Part shown: positions 1-10,075 of the stretch, in pieces | Position numbering within the stretch: position 1 is the first letter of the stretch | Layout of the letters: each line of letters opens with the position of its first letter | Source: JAYZDK01 sp964604165 | GTDB taxonomy: Bacteria > Myxococcota_A > UBA796 > CAJQPC01 | Length of the DNA: 51,347 nt | NCBI GenBank assembly: GCA_964604165.1 | Contig: CAZRYF010000032.1 | Coordinates: 1-51,347 of the forward strand | Direction: 5' to 3' | Translations under genes and position numbers: made by a program | The notes under the pieces: generated by a model | The model's input: the letters and a program-made list of their open reading frames with translations, nothing else | What the model was told of the DNA's origin: nothing | The model's database searches: none

Positions 1-1
1 T

Positions 2-1474
2 CTACTCGGTGTAGCTGGGTTCGGTGTACACCGACACGCTGGCAATCCAGGTGTTGGCGGCATCGACGCTGGAGGAGCTCCCGGTGATCTCGATGACCAG
101 CTGAGACTCGTCTCCGAGCAACAGGTCGCGTACCTGGAGGTCGTGGGCTTCCCCTTCCTCCGCGGCCTCGGCTGTGGCCAGCTCGGCGGTGGTTCCGGCC
201 ACCGGGTCATAGGCGTAGACCGTTACCTCGGCATCCAGAAGCGACCCGTGGGCCGCGGTTGCCAGCTCCACGTTCAGGTACTTGCCGTCCAGGGAGTCTC
301 CGGCATCCGAGTCCCGCACCCAAAGCCAGTCCCCCGGGTCCTGGCTCTCCAGGTTCCCCATGAGGTAGGCGTAGTAGTATCCGGGGTAGTCGGTGTTGGT
401 GGTCTCCGAGAAAGGCATGGCGTTTGGCTCCGTGAAGGAGTCGTTGGTCTCGGTCTCGTAGGGCTCAAGGGTCTCGCCAGGGTTGTCCGGGTCATCGTTG
501 AAGACCCAGCAGTTGTACATGCCTGGGTAGTACGTTCCCGCTCCTTCTGATTCGTCCGCGTCCGTCACGCCCAGGTACCAGGTGCCGTTCTCCGGGAATC
601 GATAGGCGATCGCTCCATCGTAGAAGTACATGGTCTGGGGCTTTATGTCGCAGTCTTCCGTCTGTGCCACCGGGCTCATGGACTCGTCGTAGAGCGTCAT
701 TTCCGGGGCGATGTTGTAGGAGTCCGGGTACAGACCAAAGACGCACCAGCGGGCCTTTTCATCTTCGCTGTCAAAGGTCATCGGGTACAGGTCGGTGTCG
801 CCTTGGTAGTCCATGACGCCGGTGAACGCCGTGCCGCTTTCAAAGACGGTTCCGAAGACGCCAACTTCTTCGTCCCACGTGGCGATGTCTGCGTCCGTGT
901 CGTTGGGCTCGTTCTCCGTGACGCCTGCCAGCGAACCGATCAGGCTGTACTCCATGTCGCTGCCACCTTCTGCGGCGTAGTCGTCGTCCAGCCAGTCAGA
1001 CCAGTCCAGGATCTCCACGTAGTAGGTGCCGTCGGTGCTGGGTGCAAAGAAGAGCGCCGAGTCCGTCTCCCACAAGCGGAAGGGCATGTCGTCGTTGGTG
1101 GCCACGGGCTCGGTGCCGGTCTCGTCCCAGATGCGCAGCACCGTGTCTGCCAGCACTTCCTCGTAGAAGTAGTAGGACTGTGCCCAGAACATGTATCCCT
1201 GGCCAGCCACGCCCTGAAAGGCGTAGAAGTCGCGGTCGCCGGCCGGGTTGATCAGACCATCTTCCACAAATCCGCCGCTGTCGGCGTCGAACTCGACCGC
1301 CATGGCGTCATCGCGGCTGTCGCCCGCATCGATCAGGTCCACGTCGGAGTCGGAGTCAGCATCCGTGTCCGCATCGGCCTCGCCTGTGTCGACCACGGCG
1401 TCTTTGTTCAAACACCCCGTGAAAGGGACGTAGAGGGCGGCCAAAAGGGCCAAAGGAAGGGTTTGGAATCGCAT
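2..1474 (-). CDS. lipoprotein with PPC-like beta domains
   Basis: 490 aa, complete; the stop codon is at the window edge. I chose the ATG at 1474 because a GGAGG lies just upstream and it gives a short signal peptide ending in a lipobox-like FTGC; an in-frame upstream ATG at 1582 would bury this signal. After the cysteine comes a low-complexity Asp/Ser/Thr linker (residues about 30-45). Repeating blocks follow with NPAGDRDFYAF, GTYYVEILDW and ENEPNDTDAD wording, which resemble pre-peptidase C-terminal (PPC) domains. These are calcium-binding beta-sandwiches common on secreted deltaproteobacterial proteins. No enzyme domain is visible, so the role is probably structural or adhesive on the outer membrane (inference). 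It diverges from the kinase gene at 1585 across 110 bp. Confidence 0.75.
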   Translation of the reverse strand: MRFQTLPLALLAALYVPFTGCLNKDAVVDTGEADADTDADSDSDVDLIDAGDSRDDAMAVEFDADSGGFVEDGLINPAGDRDFYAFQGVAGQGYMFWAQSYYFYEEVLADTVLRIWDETGTEPVATNDDMPFRLWETDSALFFAPSTDGTYYVEILDWSDWLDDDYAAEGGSDMEYSLIGSLAGVTENEPNDTDADIATWDEEVGVFGTVFESGTAFTGVMDYQGDTDLYPMTFDSEDEKARWCVFGLYPDSYNIAPEMTLYDESMSPVAQTEDCDIKPQTMYFYDGAIAYRFPENGTWYLGVTDADESEGAGTYYPGMYNCWVFNDDPDNPGETLEPYETETNDSFTEPNAMPFSETTNTDYPGYYYAYLMGNLESQDPGDWLWVRDSDAGDSLDGKYLNVELATAAHGSLLDAEVTVYAYDPVAGTTAELATAEAAEEGEAHDLQVRDLLLGDESQLVIEITGSSSSVDAANTWIASVSVYTEPSYTE

Positions 1475-1584
1475 GTGTGCCTCCATGAAAAGCCCACCTA
1501 TGTAGAGCGGTTTGCGCCGGTTCGCAACCCCTTGGGTAAAAGGATCCGGTTGCGCTGGACTCTGGAAGCAGCCATCCTCCATCG

Positions 1585-2952
1585 ATGGCCAAGAAGCCTC
1601 CCACCTCCCGACTTGCCCGCCTGGCTGCCCTGGGCAGCATGACCACGCGGGTGTCGGCGGAATACCTGGGGGGCCGAATTGCTGGCGTGCTCTCTGATGC
1701 CGAGGCCCGGGACAGCCGGCTCGCGCGGGCGCATATTCGAAATGCAGAGAAGGTCGTGGAGACCATGGGGCGCCTCAAGGGCGCAGCCATGAAGGTGGGC
1801 CAGGGGTTGGCCATTCTAGCGGAGGGAGCGGACCTTCCACCCGAGGTGGCGGGGATTCTGGCCCGTCTCAACGACAAAGCCCCCGCCGTGCCGTTTTTCC
1901 AGGTGAAAGAGCGGGTCGAGGAGGAGCTGGGCCCCCTGGAGGAACGCTTCCTCTCGTTCGACGAGGCGCCGCTGGGAAGCGCTTCTTTGGGACAGGCCCA
2001 CGCGGCCCAGCTCAAGGACGGCACCGACGTCGTGGTGAAGGTGCTCTACCGGGACATCGAGCAGTCCGTGGGAAGCGACCTGGCGGCTCTGCGGTCCGTT
2101 CTGGCTGCCAGCCGCCTGCTTCAGCGAGACAAGAACGAGCTCGACGCCATTTTCCAGGAAATCCGGGAGAGGCTGGAGGAGGAGCTGGACTATGAGAAGG
2201 AGGCCCAGAATCTCCTCTACTTCAAGAAGGTCCTGGCGGACATGGAAGGAGTGGAGGTCCCCGCCCCCATCGTGGATTGTTCTACCCAGCGAATCCTCAC
2301 CATGGAGCGCCTGCACGGGGTCAGCCTGGATCGGTTTGAGGCGGAGGCTGACCCGGAGGCCCGGCAGCGGGCTGGGCAGACCCTGATGCGGGTGTTCTTT
2401 GAGATGGTGTACCGCCACCGTGCGCTGCACTCGGACCCCCATCCCGGAAACTACCTTTTCGGGCCGGATGGCACGGTGGGCTTGCTTGACTTTGGTTGCG
2501 TGCGCCGTTTTAAGAAGGAGTTTGTCGCCGACTACGCCCGCATTGGTCGGGCCGCCGTGTTGGAGAATCGACCACGAACCGTGGAGTTGGCCCACGGGCT
2601 CGGCGTGTTGAACGGGCCGGACCGGGGCGATGAGGATCTCTTCTGGGACTTCTGCGATGTTGTCGCACGGCCTTTTCGCGGAGGCCCCTACGCCGCAGGC
2701 ACGCGGGAAGATGGGCTGCAAGACGAACTCAAGGCCCTCGCCCCGCGCTTTCTTCTGCACCCGGAAGTCCGCTCCCCTCCAGAGCTCGTTTACATGCATC
2801 GCGCGCTTGGGGGCACCTATGCCATGCTGCGGCGCCTGAAGACCGAGGCGGACTATGGTCATTTCCATCGATTCTATGCAGCCCATGCGGTGGGGGTGGC
2901 GGAAGGCCGCATTCGGGACGGGAGGCCGGTGGACCTTGAATTGGGTGCTTGA
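1585..2952 (+). CDS. AarF/UbiB/ABC1-family atypical kinase
   Basis: 455 aa. ABC1-family hallmarks are in order: the KxGQ motif at residues 70-73 (KVGQ), an alanine/glycine-rich loop GSASLGQAHAAQL (131-143) in place of a P-loop, the candidate ATP lysine in VVKVLY (K152), HSDPHPGN from residue 282, and DFG at 302-304. In characterised relatives (UbiB, Coq8) these proteins support isoprenoid-quinone biosynthesis as ATPase-like kinases. The substrate here is unknown, so I give no symbol. There is no clear Shine-Dalgarno sequence before the ATG. The C-terminal part (residues about 330-455) is the usual helical extension. It stands alone, divergent from the upstream lipoprotein and 75 bp before the giant surface-protein gene, and has no quinone genes nearby. 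Confidence 0.88.
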   Translation: MAKKPPTSRLARLAALGSMTTRVSAEYLGGRIAGVLSDAEARDSRLARAHIRNAEKVVETMGRLKGAAMKVGQGLAILAEGADLPPEVAGILARLNDKAPAVPFFQVKERVEEELGPLEERFLSFDEAPLGSASLGQAHAAQLKDGTDVVVKVLYRDIEQSVGSDLAALRSVLAASRLLQRDKNELDAIFQEIRERLEEELDYEKEAQNLLYFKKVLADMEGVEVPAPIVDCSTQRILTMERLHGVSLDRFEAEADPEARQRAGQTLMRVFFEMVYRHRALHSDPHPGNYLFGPDGTVGLLDFGCVRRFKKEFVADYARIGRAAVLENRPRTVELAHGLGVLNGPDRGDEDLFWDFCDVVARPFRGGPYAAGTREDGLQDELKALAPRFLLHPEVRSPPELVYMHRALGGTYAMLRRLKTEADYGHFHRFYAAHAVGVAEGRIRDGRPVDLELGA

Positions 2953-2976
2953 ACAGCAGGTGTGTGTGACCGATGA
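2950..2976 (+). promoter_or_regulatory. possible sigma-28-like promoter before the giant surface-protein gene
   Basis: TGAACAGC, 11 bp, then ACCGATGA. The spacing and -10 half match the motif seen before flagellar operons in this window (TMAA-N15/16-WCCGA), but the -35 half has one mismatch (TGAA). It overlaps the last codon and stop of the kinase gene and lies about 50 bp before the ATG at 3028. Pattern match only. Confidence 0.3.
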
Positions 2977-3027
2977 GTCAGGGAACCGGATCTCTCTGCC
3001 CCTTCAGGCACAAGATGCGGAAATACC

Positions 3028-6000
3028 ATGCTGAACCTGTTGCTGCTGAACCACGCTGTCTTCGCAGCCACCCTCTCGGTGGGTGGCACCGGCTCGTTTG
3101 CCACCATTTCCACGGCCATCAGCGCAGCGATTCCGGGGGACACCATCGAGGTCAGCGCAGGGACCTACAATGAGTCCTTGTCCCTGGCGGGCAAGGACCT
3201 GGACATTGTCGGCCTCTCCGGCTTGAACCAGACCTTTCTTGTTCCCCCCAGCGGCACCATTGGAGTCAGCTGGAACCTGGGGGAGTCGGGAAGCATTTCT
3301 GGCTTTACCCTTCAGCCGGACGGCGCCCGTGGCTTGATGATGACCAATGCCTCGGTGACTGTGACGGATCTTCTGATCGATGGAGGAGGGAGCCAAGGCG
3401 CCATTGATGGCGGTGCTGTGTACGTCAGCGGAGGAAGTCCCACGTTCTCCAGCGTGGAGATCCGGGACTCCGCGGGACGAAACGGCGGTGCTTTCTACCT
3501 GCTCAACCAGGCCAGCGTGGCAGCCTCCAACTTGATTGTGGAAGACACCAGCAGCAGCTTTGGTGGTGCTTTCTTCGTGTCCCGCTCCACTTTGACCCTC
3601 ACGGACACGATCCTGACCCGGAACCACGCCACCAGCTCTGGGGGCGCAATTTACCTGGATGATTCAGACTTTTCATCGACGAACCTGGAGATCGACTCCG
3701 CCACCGGGGATGACACCTGGGGGGTGGGAATCTTCGCACGGGACCGCTCCTCTCTTTCGCTGACAGGCGGCACCATTCATGACTGCATCGCCTCCAATTT
3801 CGCCAACGGCTACCATGGTGGCGGCTTGAGGGCAGAGGGAAACACCGTGGTCTCCCTGGACTCTGTGGAGTTTCGGGACAACACCGCGTTTGGAGGTGGC
3901 GGGGTTTCTCTGACCGGAGACACGGCGGCCACTCTCCTGGATGTGGTTTTTGATGGCAACGTGGCCTCCTCCAACGGCGGGGGCTTGGGTTTGACCAGCA
4001 GCAGTTCGGTCACTTGTGATGGGTGTACCTTTACGGACAACGGAGCCTCGGATGGGGGTGCCGTGAACATTCGGAGCGCCTCCTCTTTTGCAGACTCCCA
4101 GGGCGCCTGGTCCGGCAACACCTCCACCGGGGACGGAGGGGCCATCTACGTGAATGCGGGCGATCTCACCATCGCTGACAGCGCCTTTACGGGCAATGTT
4201 TCCAGCGGTGGTGGTGGGGCCATCTTCAGCTACACACCGTCGGTTGCGATCACCATCACCGACACGACCTTCCAGGCGAACACCGCCGACTCCGATGATG
4301 GAGGAGCAATCGCTGCGGAGAGAAGCACCGACCTGACGATTCAGTCCTGCACCTTCGACTCCAACATGGCCACTTTCGGCAGCGGGGGAGCCATTGCCTG
4401 GTCCAGCGGCTTCTTTGTCCAGGATCTCCGGGTGCTTGCTTCGGATTTCGAGGCGAACGAGGCAGGTTCGGATGGGGGCGCGATCTATATGAACCGGGGA
4501 GACGAGGGAAGCCTGGAGGCGCTGGACTTCCTGCGAAACATCTCCGATGGCGACGGGGGGGCTGTCTTTTCCTACCGCACCAACCAGGTCAGCTCCATCC
4601 GGTCCAGGTTTCACAAGAACTCGGCGGCGGCTGGGGCAGGGGGGGCCTGGTACGAGGAAAACACCTCCAGTGCTTCGGTCTTCACGAACAACCTCGTGGT
4701 GGAAAACCAGGCGGGAGAAGGCGGGGGCCTTGCCATGTCATCCACCGCGGACTCCTATGTGGTGAACAACACGCTCGTGGGAAATGAGGCCTCCGGCACG
4801 GGGGCTCACCTGCAAGCGGTCGGCGGAACGGTTCGGTTCATCAACAATGTCTTTTCCCTTGGGCTGGACGGCGGCGGCATTTACGGGGACGCCACAGCGG
4901 CCGCGGGCTCCGACATCTACTACAACGATGCCTTCAGTAACTCCGGCGGGGACTACGTTGGGTCCTTCACGAACCAGGTCGGGTTCTCGGGCAACATCGA
5001 CACCGACCCGGACCTCAAGGATTACTCCCTGGATGGGGATGAAGGAAACGACGATCTCCACCTGAACCTGTCCTCACCCTGCCTGGATGCGGGACATCCC
5101 GGCATTCTTGATGTGGATGCCACCGCGTCGGACATTGGCGCCTATGGGGGACCAGAGGCCGATGTTCAGGACTTGGACGGGGATGGCTATTTTGACCACG
5201 TGGATTGCAACGACTCCGATCCGTCCATTTTCCCCACCGCCATTGAGGTGCCCTACGACGGCATCGACCAGGACTGTGACGAGACCGATCTGCGGGACGT
5301 GGATGGAGATGGTTTCGAGGATGGCAGCGTCGGTGGAGGCGACTGTGACGACAACGACGGGTCCATTTTCCCCGGGGCCAATGAGATCTGGTACGACGGG
5401 GTGGATGGTGACTGTGACGGTGGCTCGGATTTTGACTCGGACCAGGATGGTTACGACGCGTCCAACTTTGGTGGGACTGACTGCGATGACACGGATGCGG
5501 GCGTCTCTCCCATCGCCCTGGAGGTCTGGTACGACGGTGTGGACCAGGACTGCGTGGGCAATTCGGATTTTGACTCGGACCAGGATGGCTACGATTCAGC
5601 CACCTTTGGCGGTCCGGACTGCAACGACACCAACGCCACGGTCTATACCGGCGCCACCGAGATTCCCTATGATGGATTTGACCAGGACTGTGACGGTCTC
5701 GACCTGACGGATGTAGACTTGGATGGGTTTGACTCTGTCGCGGTGGTGGGGGGGATCGACTGCAATGACTCTGACCCAAACGCCTACCCGGGTGCGCTGG
5801 ATCCTCCGTACAACGGGGTGGATGAAGACTGCGATGGGTGGAGCGACTATGACGCGGACTTTGACGGATTCGACTCGGCGACCCACGGTGGAACCGATTG
5901 CGATGACACGGAACCCACGGTACATCCGGCCGCGCCCGAGACCTGGTACGACGGACTGGATCAGGACTGCGATGGCGGAAACGACAACGATGCGGACCAG

Positions 6001-8470
6001 GATGGGTACCCCGCAGAGGTCGCCGGGGGGAATGACTGTGATGACCTTGATCCCACGACCCACCCGGGAAGCTGGGAAACCTGGTATGACGGTATCGATC
6101 AGGACTGTTTGGGGGACAACGACTTCGATCGGGATGGGGATGGTTTTGAGGTCACCGATGAGTGTGACGACGCGCGGCCAGAAGCGTACCCCGGCGCCAC
6201 GGAGCTTCGTAATGGAATGGACGATGACTGTGACGGGTGGGCGGAGAACGAGGATCGGGACGAAGACGGTCTCATGGACTGGGACGAGTGGCAGCTGAAC
6301 ACGGACCCCGAAAACGCGGACAGTGATGGGGATGGTGTGCAGGACGGTGCAGAGGTGCCGAACCCGGAAGACCCACCGGATTCGGATCTGGACACCCTGA
6401 TCGACCCTCTGGATGAGGACGATGACGGGGATGGAATCAACACCATCGTGGAGATCCTGGAGGATCCAAACGACGACGGCATTCCCGACGTGGACGTGGA
6501 CGGGGACGGCATTTCGAATCACCTGGATCGGGACTCAGACGGGGACGGCTACAAGGACTCCGAGGAAGGCCAGGAGGACCGGGACCGCGACGGAGTCGCC
6601 GACTATGTGGACTACACCGGCGAGTATGCCGGGGGGGGGTGTTCCGGGGGAGTGGGGTTGGCAGGCTTTTTCATGCTGGGCGCCGGGCTCTTGCGGCGTA
6701 AGCGCATGCTCGGGCTGCTTCTTCTGTCGGGAACATCGTTCGCCGGCGGCGTGGACAGTCATGGATTCCAACTGTTTGGGACCACTGGAGAGCTGATGCG
6801 CTACTCGCGTCTGGCCTACCCAGACGGTGGAACCCGGGGGGACTTGGACGTTCTACTGGTGGCCGATCATGCGGTGCGCCCTCTGGTGGAGGTCTTGGAT
6901 GGGACCCGGGAGCCCGTGGTGTACTCCCTGATGACGACGAACCTTGCGGTTTCGGGATCTGTCGCTCCCTGGACCCGTCTGGAGGTCGTGTTGCCGGTTC
7001 ACCCGGTGGGTGTTGCCCGTGACGGGGGATTTTTTGCCATGGGGGACATGCGGCTTGGCGCGGTTGTGCCGGCGATTCTCCCGCAAGGCCGGCGGCCGGG
7101 GGTGGGGTTGGCGCCCAGCATTTGGCTGCCTTCCGGAGCCGAGAGCCTCTTTGTGGGTACCCCTGGCCTGTCCACAGGGGGGGTGATCACGGTGGCACAA
7201 GAGCTGGATGAATTGGGCTGGGTGGTCAACGTGGGGGGACGGGTGGGTCGCATGGAACCCGATCGCAACCTCAACGCGGGCGGGGGACCGTTGCTTGGTT
7301 TTGCGGGACACTACAAGCTGACCGATGATGTGGCCGTGACTTTGGAGACCACGGTGCAGGGGGCCACGGGTTGGAACTCCTGGCCCCTTGAGTCCGTGGC
7401 GGGGGCTCGGTTTCGATTGAAAGGTGGGGTCTGGGGAACGGCCGGCATCGGCACCGGGCTGAACGATGATGCCGGCACCTCAGCGCTGCGGGTGGTGGCA
7501 GGCCTTGGGTGGAACAAGAGAGTCGAAGAGCGGGAGGTGGCCTACGTGGGGTGGTTCATCGACCCGGATCGGGATCGGGATGGGGATGGCTTCAAGGACC
7601 TGGAGGATGACTGTCCAGACCAGGCTGAAACCCTGGATGGATTCACGGACACAGACGGCTGTCCCGAGCTGGATGGGGATGGGGACGGTGTTCCCTTTGA
7701 GCGGGATCTCTGTCCCCAGGAGGCTATCTACCCGGAGCAGGATCCACGGTATTCCGATGGTTGTCCCAAGCTCGCGGAGCTGGCCGGGAACCGGATCACC
7801 GTGGTGGACCCCATCTTCTTCACGGAAAACAGCACGCGCCTGGTGTCGGCGGCGGACTCTTCCCTGGAGGCCATCTACCTGGAATTGGAAGCGCATCCGG
7901 AGGTCCAGCACCTCCTGGTGGAAGGGCACACCAATGACCACGGATCTGCGAAGTACAACTACGGCTTGGGACAGAGGCGGTCTGAGGCCGTCATGAAGTG
8001 GCTGATTGATCGGGGAATCGATCGCAACCGCCTGATCGCCAAGGGCTACGGATACGATCTGCCCCTCCTTCCCCATGATCACCCGGATGCGGCGGAGATG
8101 AACCGCCGCGTGGTGTTCTTGGTGCTGCGCCCGGACAAGAAGAGCCAAGCCCCCCAAGCTCCAACCTATTCGTCCTTTGGTCCTGGCCAGCCGGCGACCG
8201 GAGAGGTTCGAGTCCTGGAATTCGAGGGCATGGACTCCCCTCCGGAGAGGAACGCGCCAGCGCCCGAACCGGCGCCAGCGCCCGAACCGGCGCCAGCGCC
8301 CGAACCGGCGCCAGCGCCCGAACCGACGCCAGNNNNNNNNNNNNNNNNNNNNNNNNNNNNNNNNNNNNNNNNNNNNNNNNNNNNNNNNNNNNNNNNNNNN
8401 NNNNNNNNNNNNNNNNNNNNNNNNNNNNNNNNCGCCAGCGCCCGAACCGACGCCAGATCCGGCCCCCTGA
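3028..8470 (+). CDS. giant exported protein: beta-helix + MopE repeats + CTERM-like tail fused in frame to TSP3/OmpA protein
   Basis: One uninterrupted frame up to the assembly gap. It begins with a signal peptide (MLNLLLLNHAVFA). Residues about 20-700 are GGA/GGG-rich repeats typical of a right-handed parallel beta-helix (polymorphic outer-membrane-protein style). Residues about 717-1076 hold eight 45-residue MopE-type repeats (DGD.G...DCDD...PGA.E..YDGIDQDCDG), followed by Asp-rich TSP3-like calcium loops. At 1205-1226 sits GGGCSGG, a hydrophobic helix and RRKR, which looks like a MYXO-CTERM-type sorting tail. Directly after it, M1227 opens a second signal-peptide-like stretch (MLGLLLLSGTSFA), then a probable beta-barrel, more TSP3 loops and an OmpA peptidoglycan-binding domain (VEGHTN, YNYGLGQRRSEAV, NRRVVF). 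The end is an APAPEP repeat crossing 100 N. I end the gene at the TGA 8468-8470, where the sequence after the gap reads PAPEPTPDPAP. Keeping N=100 literally shifts the frame. It could be a true fusion or two genes whose stop was lost. Confidence 0.75.
8254..8450 (+). repeat. 18-bp tandem repeat encoding APAPEP, collapsed at an assembly gap
   Basis: Four exact copies of GCGCCAGCGCCCGAACCG begin at 8254, 8272, 8290 and 8308. A variant unit starts at 8326 and runs into the gap, and one more near-complete unit (8433-8449) lies on the far side. Each unit encodes APAPEP or, when the next unit starts ACG, APAPEP-T. The true copy number is unknown because the array exceeded what the assembly could resolve. 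Confidence 0.9.
8333..8432. other. assembly gap (100 N, probably placeholder length)
   Basis: Exactly 100 N inside the APAPEP repeat. A round 100 usually marks unknown length. The reading frames on the two sides disagree at 100 N but agree in sense (APAPEP on the left, PAPEPTPDPAP-stop on the right), so the real gap length is not 100. Confidence 0.95.
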
Positions 8471-8478
8471 ACCGGTCC

Positions 8479-9978
8479 CTAAGACCTGGTTGGCTTTCTC
8501 TCTACCCAGCTCGCGCGGTTCCCACCCCTTCCGTGCAACCGTCGTAGTTGCCGCGTGGCTGCGCCATGCATCTCGTCTTGTCCAGCGCTCGAGGGAATGT
8601 CCTCCAGGCTGACCCCTACCACCGTCGCCGAGAGGCCAATGATCTGGTCCTTGACGTCCATGCGGATCGCCTCGATCGCTGCGCGGGTTCGCTCTGCGAC
8701 AATCGCCCCCCCGGTTCGGCTTGTCTCTGGCAGCAGCACAGCAAACTCGTCTCCTCCGATGCGAGCCAGAAAGTCCACGTCTCGCATGACACGGTCCAGG
8801 GTTCGGGCGGTGGCCTGGAGGAACTTGTCGCAAGCCTCCTGGCCGAACCGGGCGTTGAGTTCGGTGAAAGAGTCCAGATCCACCAACACCACGGAAAGCG
8901 GACGGTTGTACCGCCGGGCACGGCCCAGCTCTTTTCGCAGCGCCGCCATGAAGCGGCTCCGGTTCGGAAGTCCCGTGAGGGCGTCGAATTCTCGAAGAGT
9001 GTGCAGTTCCACGCGAACGCCCTGGACCTCTGCCTCTAGTTGCTCGTTTTCTTCCAGGAGCTGCCGCGCGTAGACCAGGAGATCCTCGTGGGTCATGGTC
9101 TCCGGGTGGTTTCGGCCTGCTGCCCGCCGAATGCGCACATCCAAGGTGACCTGGGGCGGGATTTCCACACCCAGCAATTGAGCCGTGTGGACCGCCTCTA
9201 AGGCTACCTTTTCCACAAGACTGCCAGCTACCCCCTGGCCGATGGCAGCCTCCTGGACGAGCTGGTCCACGGCAGACTTCAAGGCCGCCTCCGTGTCTGG
9301 AACCGTCAAGACTTCTGCTGCCATGCACGCCCATCGGGCGATAGAACACAGGCGCCAGCTGTCGATCTTCGCAATGTCAGCGGGGAGCTCCAGGTGGTGG
9401 GCAAGGGCCTCGGTCAGTGGCTTGGGCAGGTGCCAGGCCTTGGTGGCATTCAGAAAAGCCTGTACGTGGTTGGTTTGAAAGGCCTCTTCTTCAGCGTCAA
9501 TTCGGGCGGTACCCGCGAGGCGGCGAATCTGTTCGAACTTGTGGGCCTGGTCCGGGAAGGCCTCCATCAGAGAGACCCGGCCAAACTCCAGGCAGACCCC
9601 GAGACCCAGCGCGGCATCCACGTTGACTTCGCTGCTGTAGCGCTGGGCAAGAAGCGTGGCTGCAGCGCCCCGGTGAACGCAGTCCTCCCAGAGATGCTTT
9701 CGCTGAAGGTCGTTGACTTTTGCCCCGGTGAGGCTGGCCTCCAGGGCGTAGATCAAGGCCAGGTGGCCCAGGGTGATGGTGCCCACGAGCAGGGAGGCTC
9801 GCATGGGATCCAGTAGCTCTCTGCCAGCGTTGCTGTTTCGATCCGCTGCAAAACGGAGCAGAAGTGCGGCCAACCCGGGCTCCTCGGCAAAGACCCTTTC
9901 CAGGTCCACGCTCGGTGCTTCCTTGGTCCATGCGGACTCGATCAAAGCGTGAACCAAGCGGGACGGGGGTAGAAGCAT
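8479..9978 (-). CDS. HDOD-GGDEF diguanylate cyclase
   Basis: 499 aa. The N-terminal half (residues about 10-250) resembles an HDOD domain (PSVDLERVF..EPGLAALLLRFA, then helical repeats). A coiled coil follows (LLVYARQLLEENEQLEAEVQGV), then a GGDEF domain beginning EFDALTGLPNR. The catalytic loop is a canonical GGDEF at residues 408-412, preceded five residues earlier by an intact RxxD (RDVD) product-inhibition site. This predicts an active, feedback-inhibited c-di-GMP synthase. The start at 9978 places a full HDOD domain at the N terminus; the open frame continues upstream without homology, and there is no strong Shine-Dalgarno sequence. It is divergent from flhA, 93 bp away, so it probably informs motility control. 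It converges with the giant OmpA-type gene 8 bp away, with no terminator seen between them. Confidence 0.88.
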   Translation of the reverse strand: MLLPPSRLVHALIESAWTKEAPSVDLERVFAEEPGLAALLLRFAADRNSNAGRELLDPMRASLLVGTITLGHLALIYALEASLTGAKVNDLQRKHLWEDCVHRGAAATLLAQRYSSEVNVDAALGLGVCLEFGRVSLMEAFPDQAHKFEQIRRLAGTARIDAEEEAFQTNHVQAFLNATKAWHLPKPLTEALAHHLELPADIAKIDSWRLCSIARWACMAAEVLTVPDTEAALKSAVDQLVQEAAIGQGVAGSLVEKVALEAVHTAQLLGVEIPPQVTLDVRIRRAAGRNHPETMTHEDLLVYARQLLEENEQLEAEVQGVRVELHTLREFDALTGLPNRSRFMAALRKELGRARRYNRPLSVVLVDLDSFTELNARFGQEACDKFLQATARTLDRVMRDVDFLARIGGDEFAVLLPETSRTGGAIVAERTRAAIEAIRMDVKDQIIGLSATVVGVSLEDIPSSAGQDEMHGAATRQLRRLHGRGGNRASWVERKPTRS

Positions 9979-10048
9979 GCAATCCAAACGGTGGGAAGGG
10001 CGAGGGCCCCATGGCGTCCGACAAGTGTAGAACGGACGAGATTCGGCC

Positions 10049-10075
10049 TCAAGCCGCGGGGCGAGTGTCCGATGG
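10049..10075 (+). promoter_or_regulatory. sigma-28-like promoter, flhA
   Basis: TCAAGCCG, 11 bp, TCCGATGG. It matches the flgB motif nearly letter for letter in layout. The -10 half overlaps the ATG at 10072, so if used the flhA start should be further downstream (GTG 10102 with GGAG upstream). Confidence 0.45.

Noticed and set aside
6699..6701. TAA as the natural stop of the beta-helix protein
   Set aside because: It is out of frame with the protein; the frame that reaches it loses the CTERM motif that the current frame encodes cleanly.
8254..8450. Short direct repeats as a CRISPR array
   Set aside because: Units are contiguous without spacers and encode a periodic APAPEP peptide in frame.
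8433..8547. Continuation of the giant frame past the gap to 8547
   Set aside because: It depends on a literal 100-base gap; the translation turns from APAPEP into unrelated residues, whereas another frame continues the repeat and stops at 8470.
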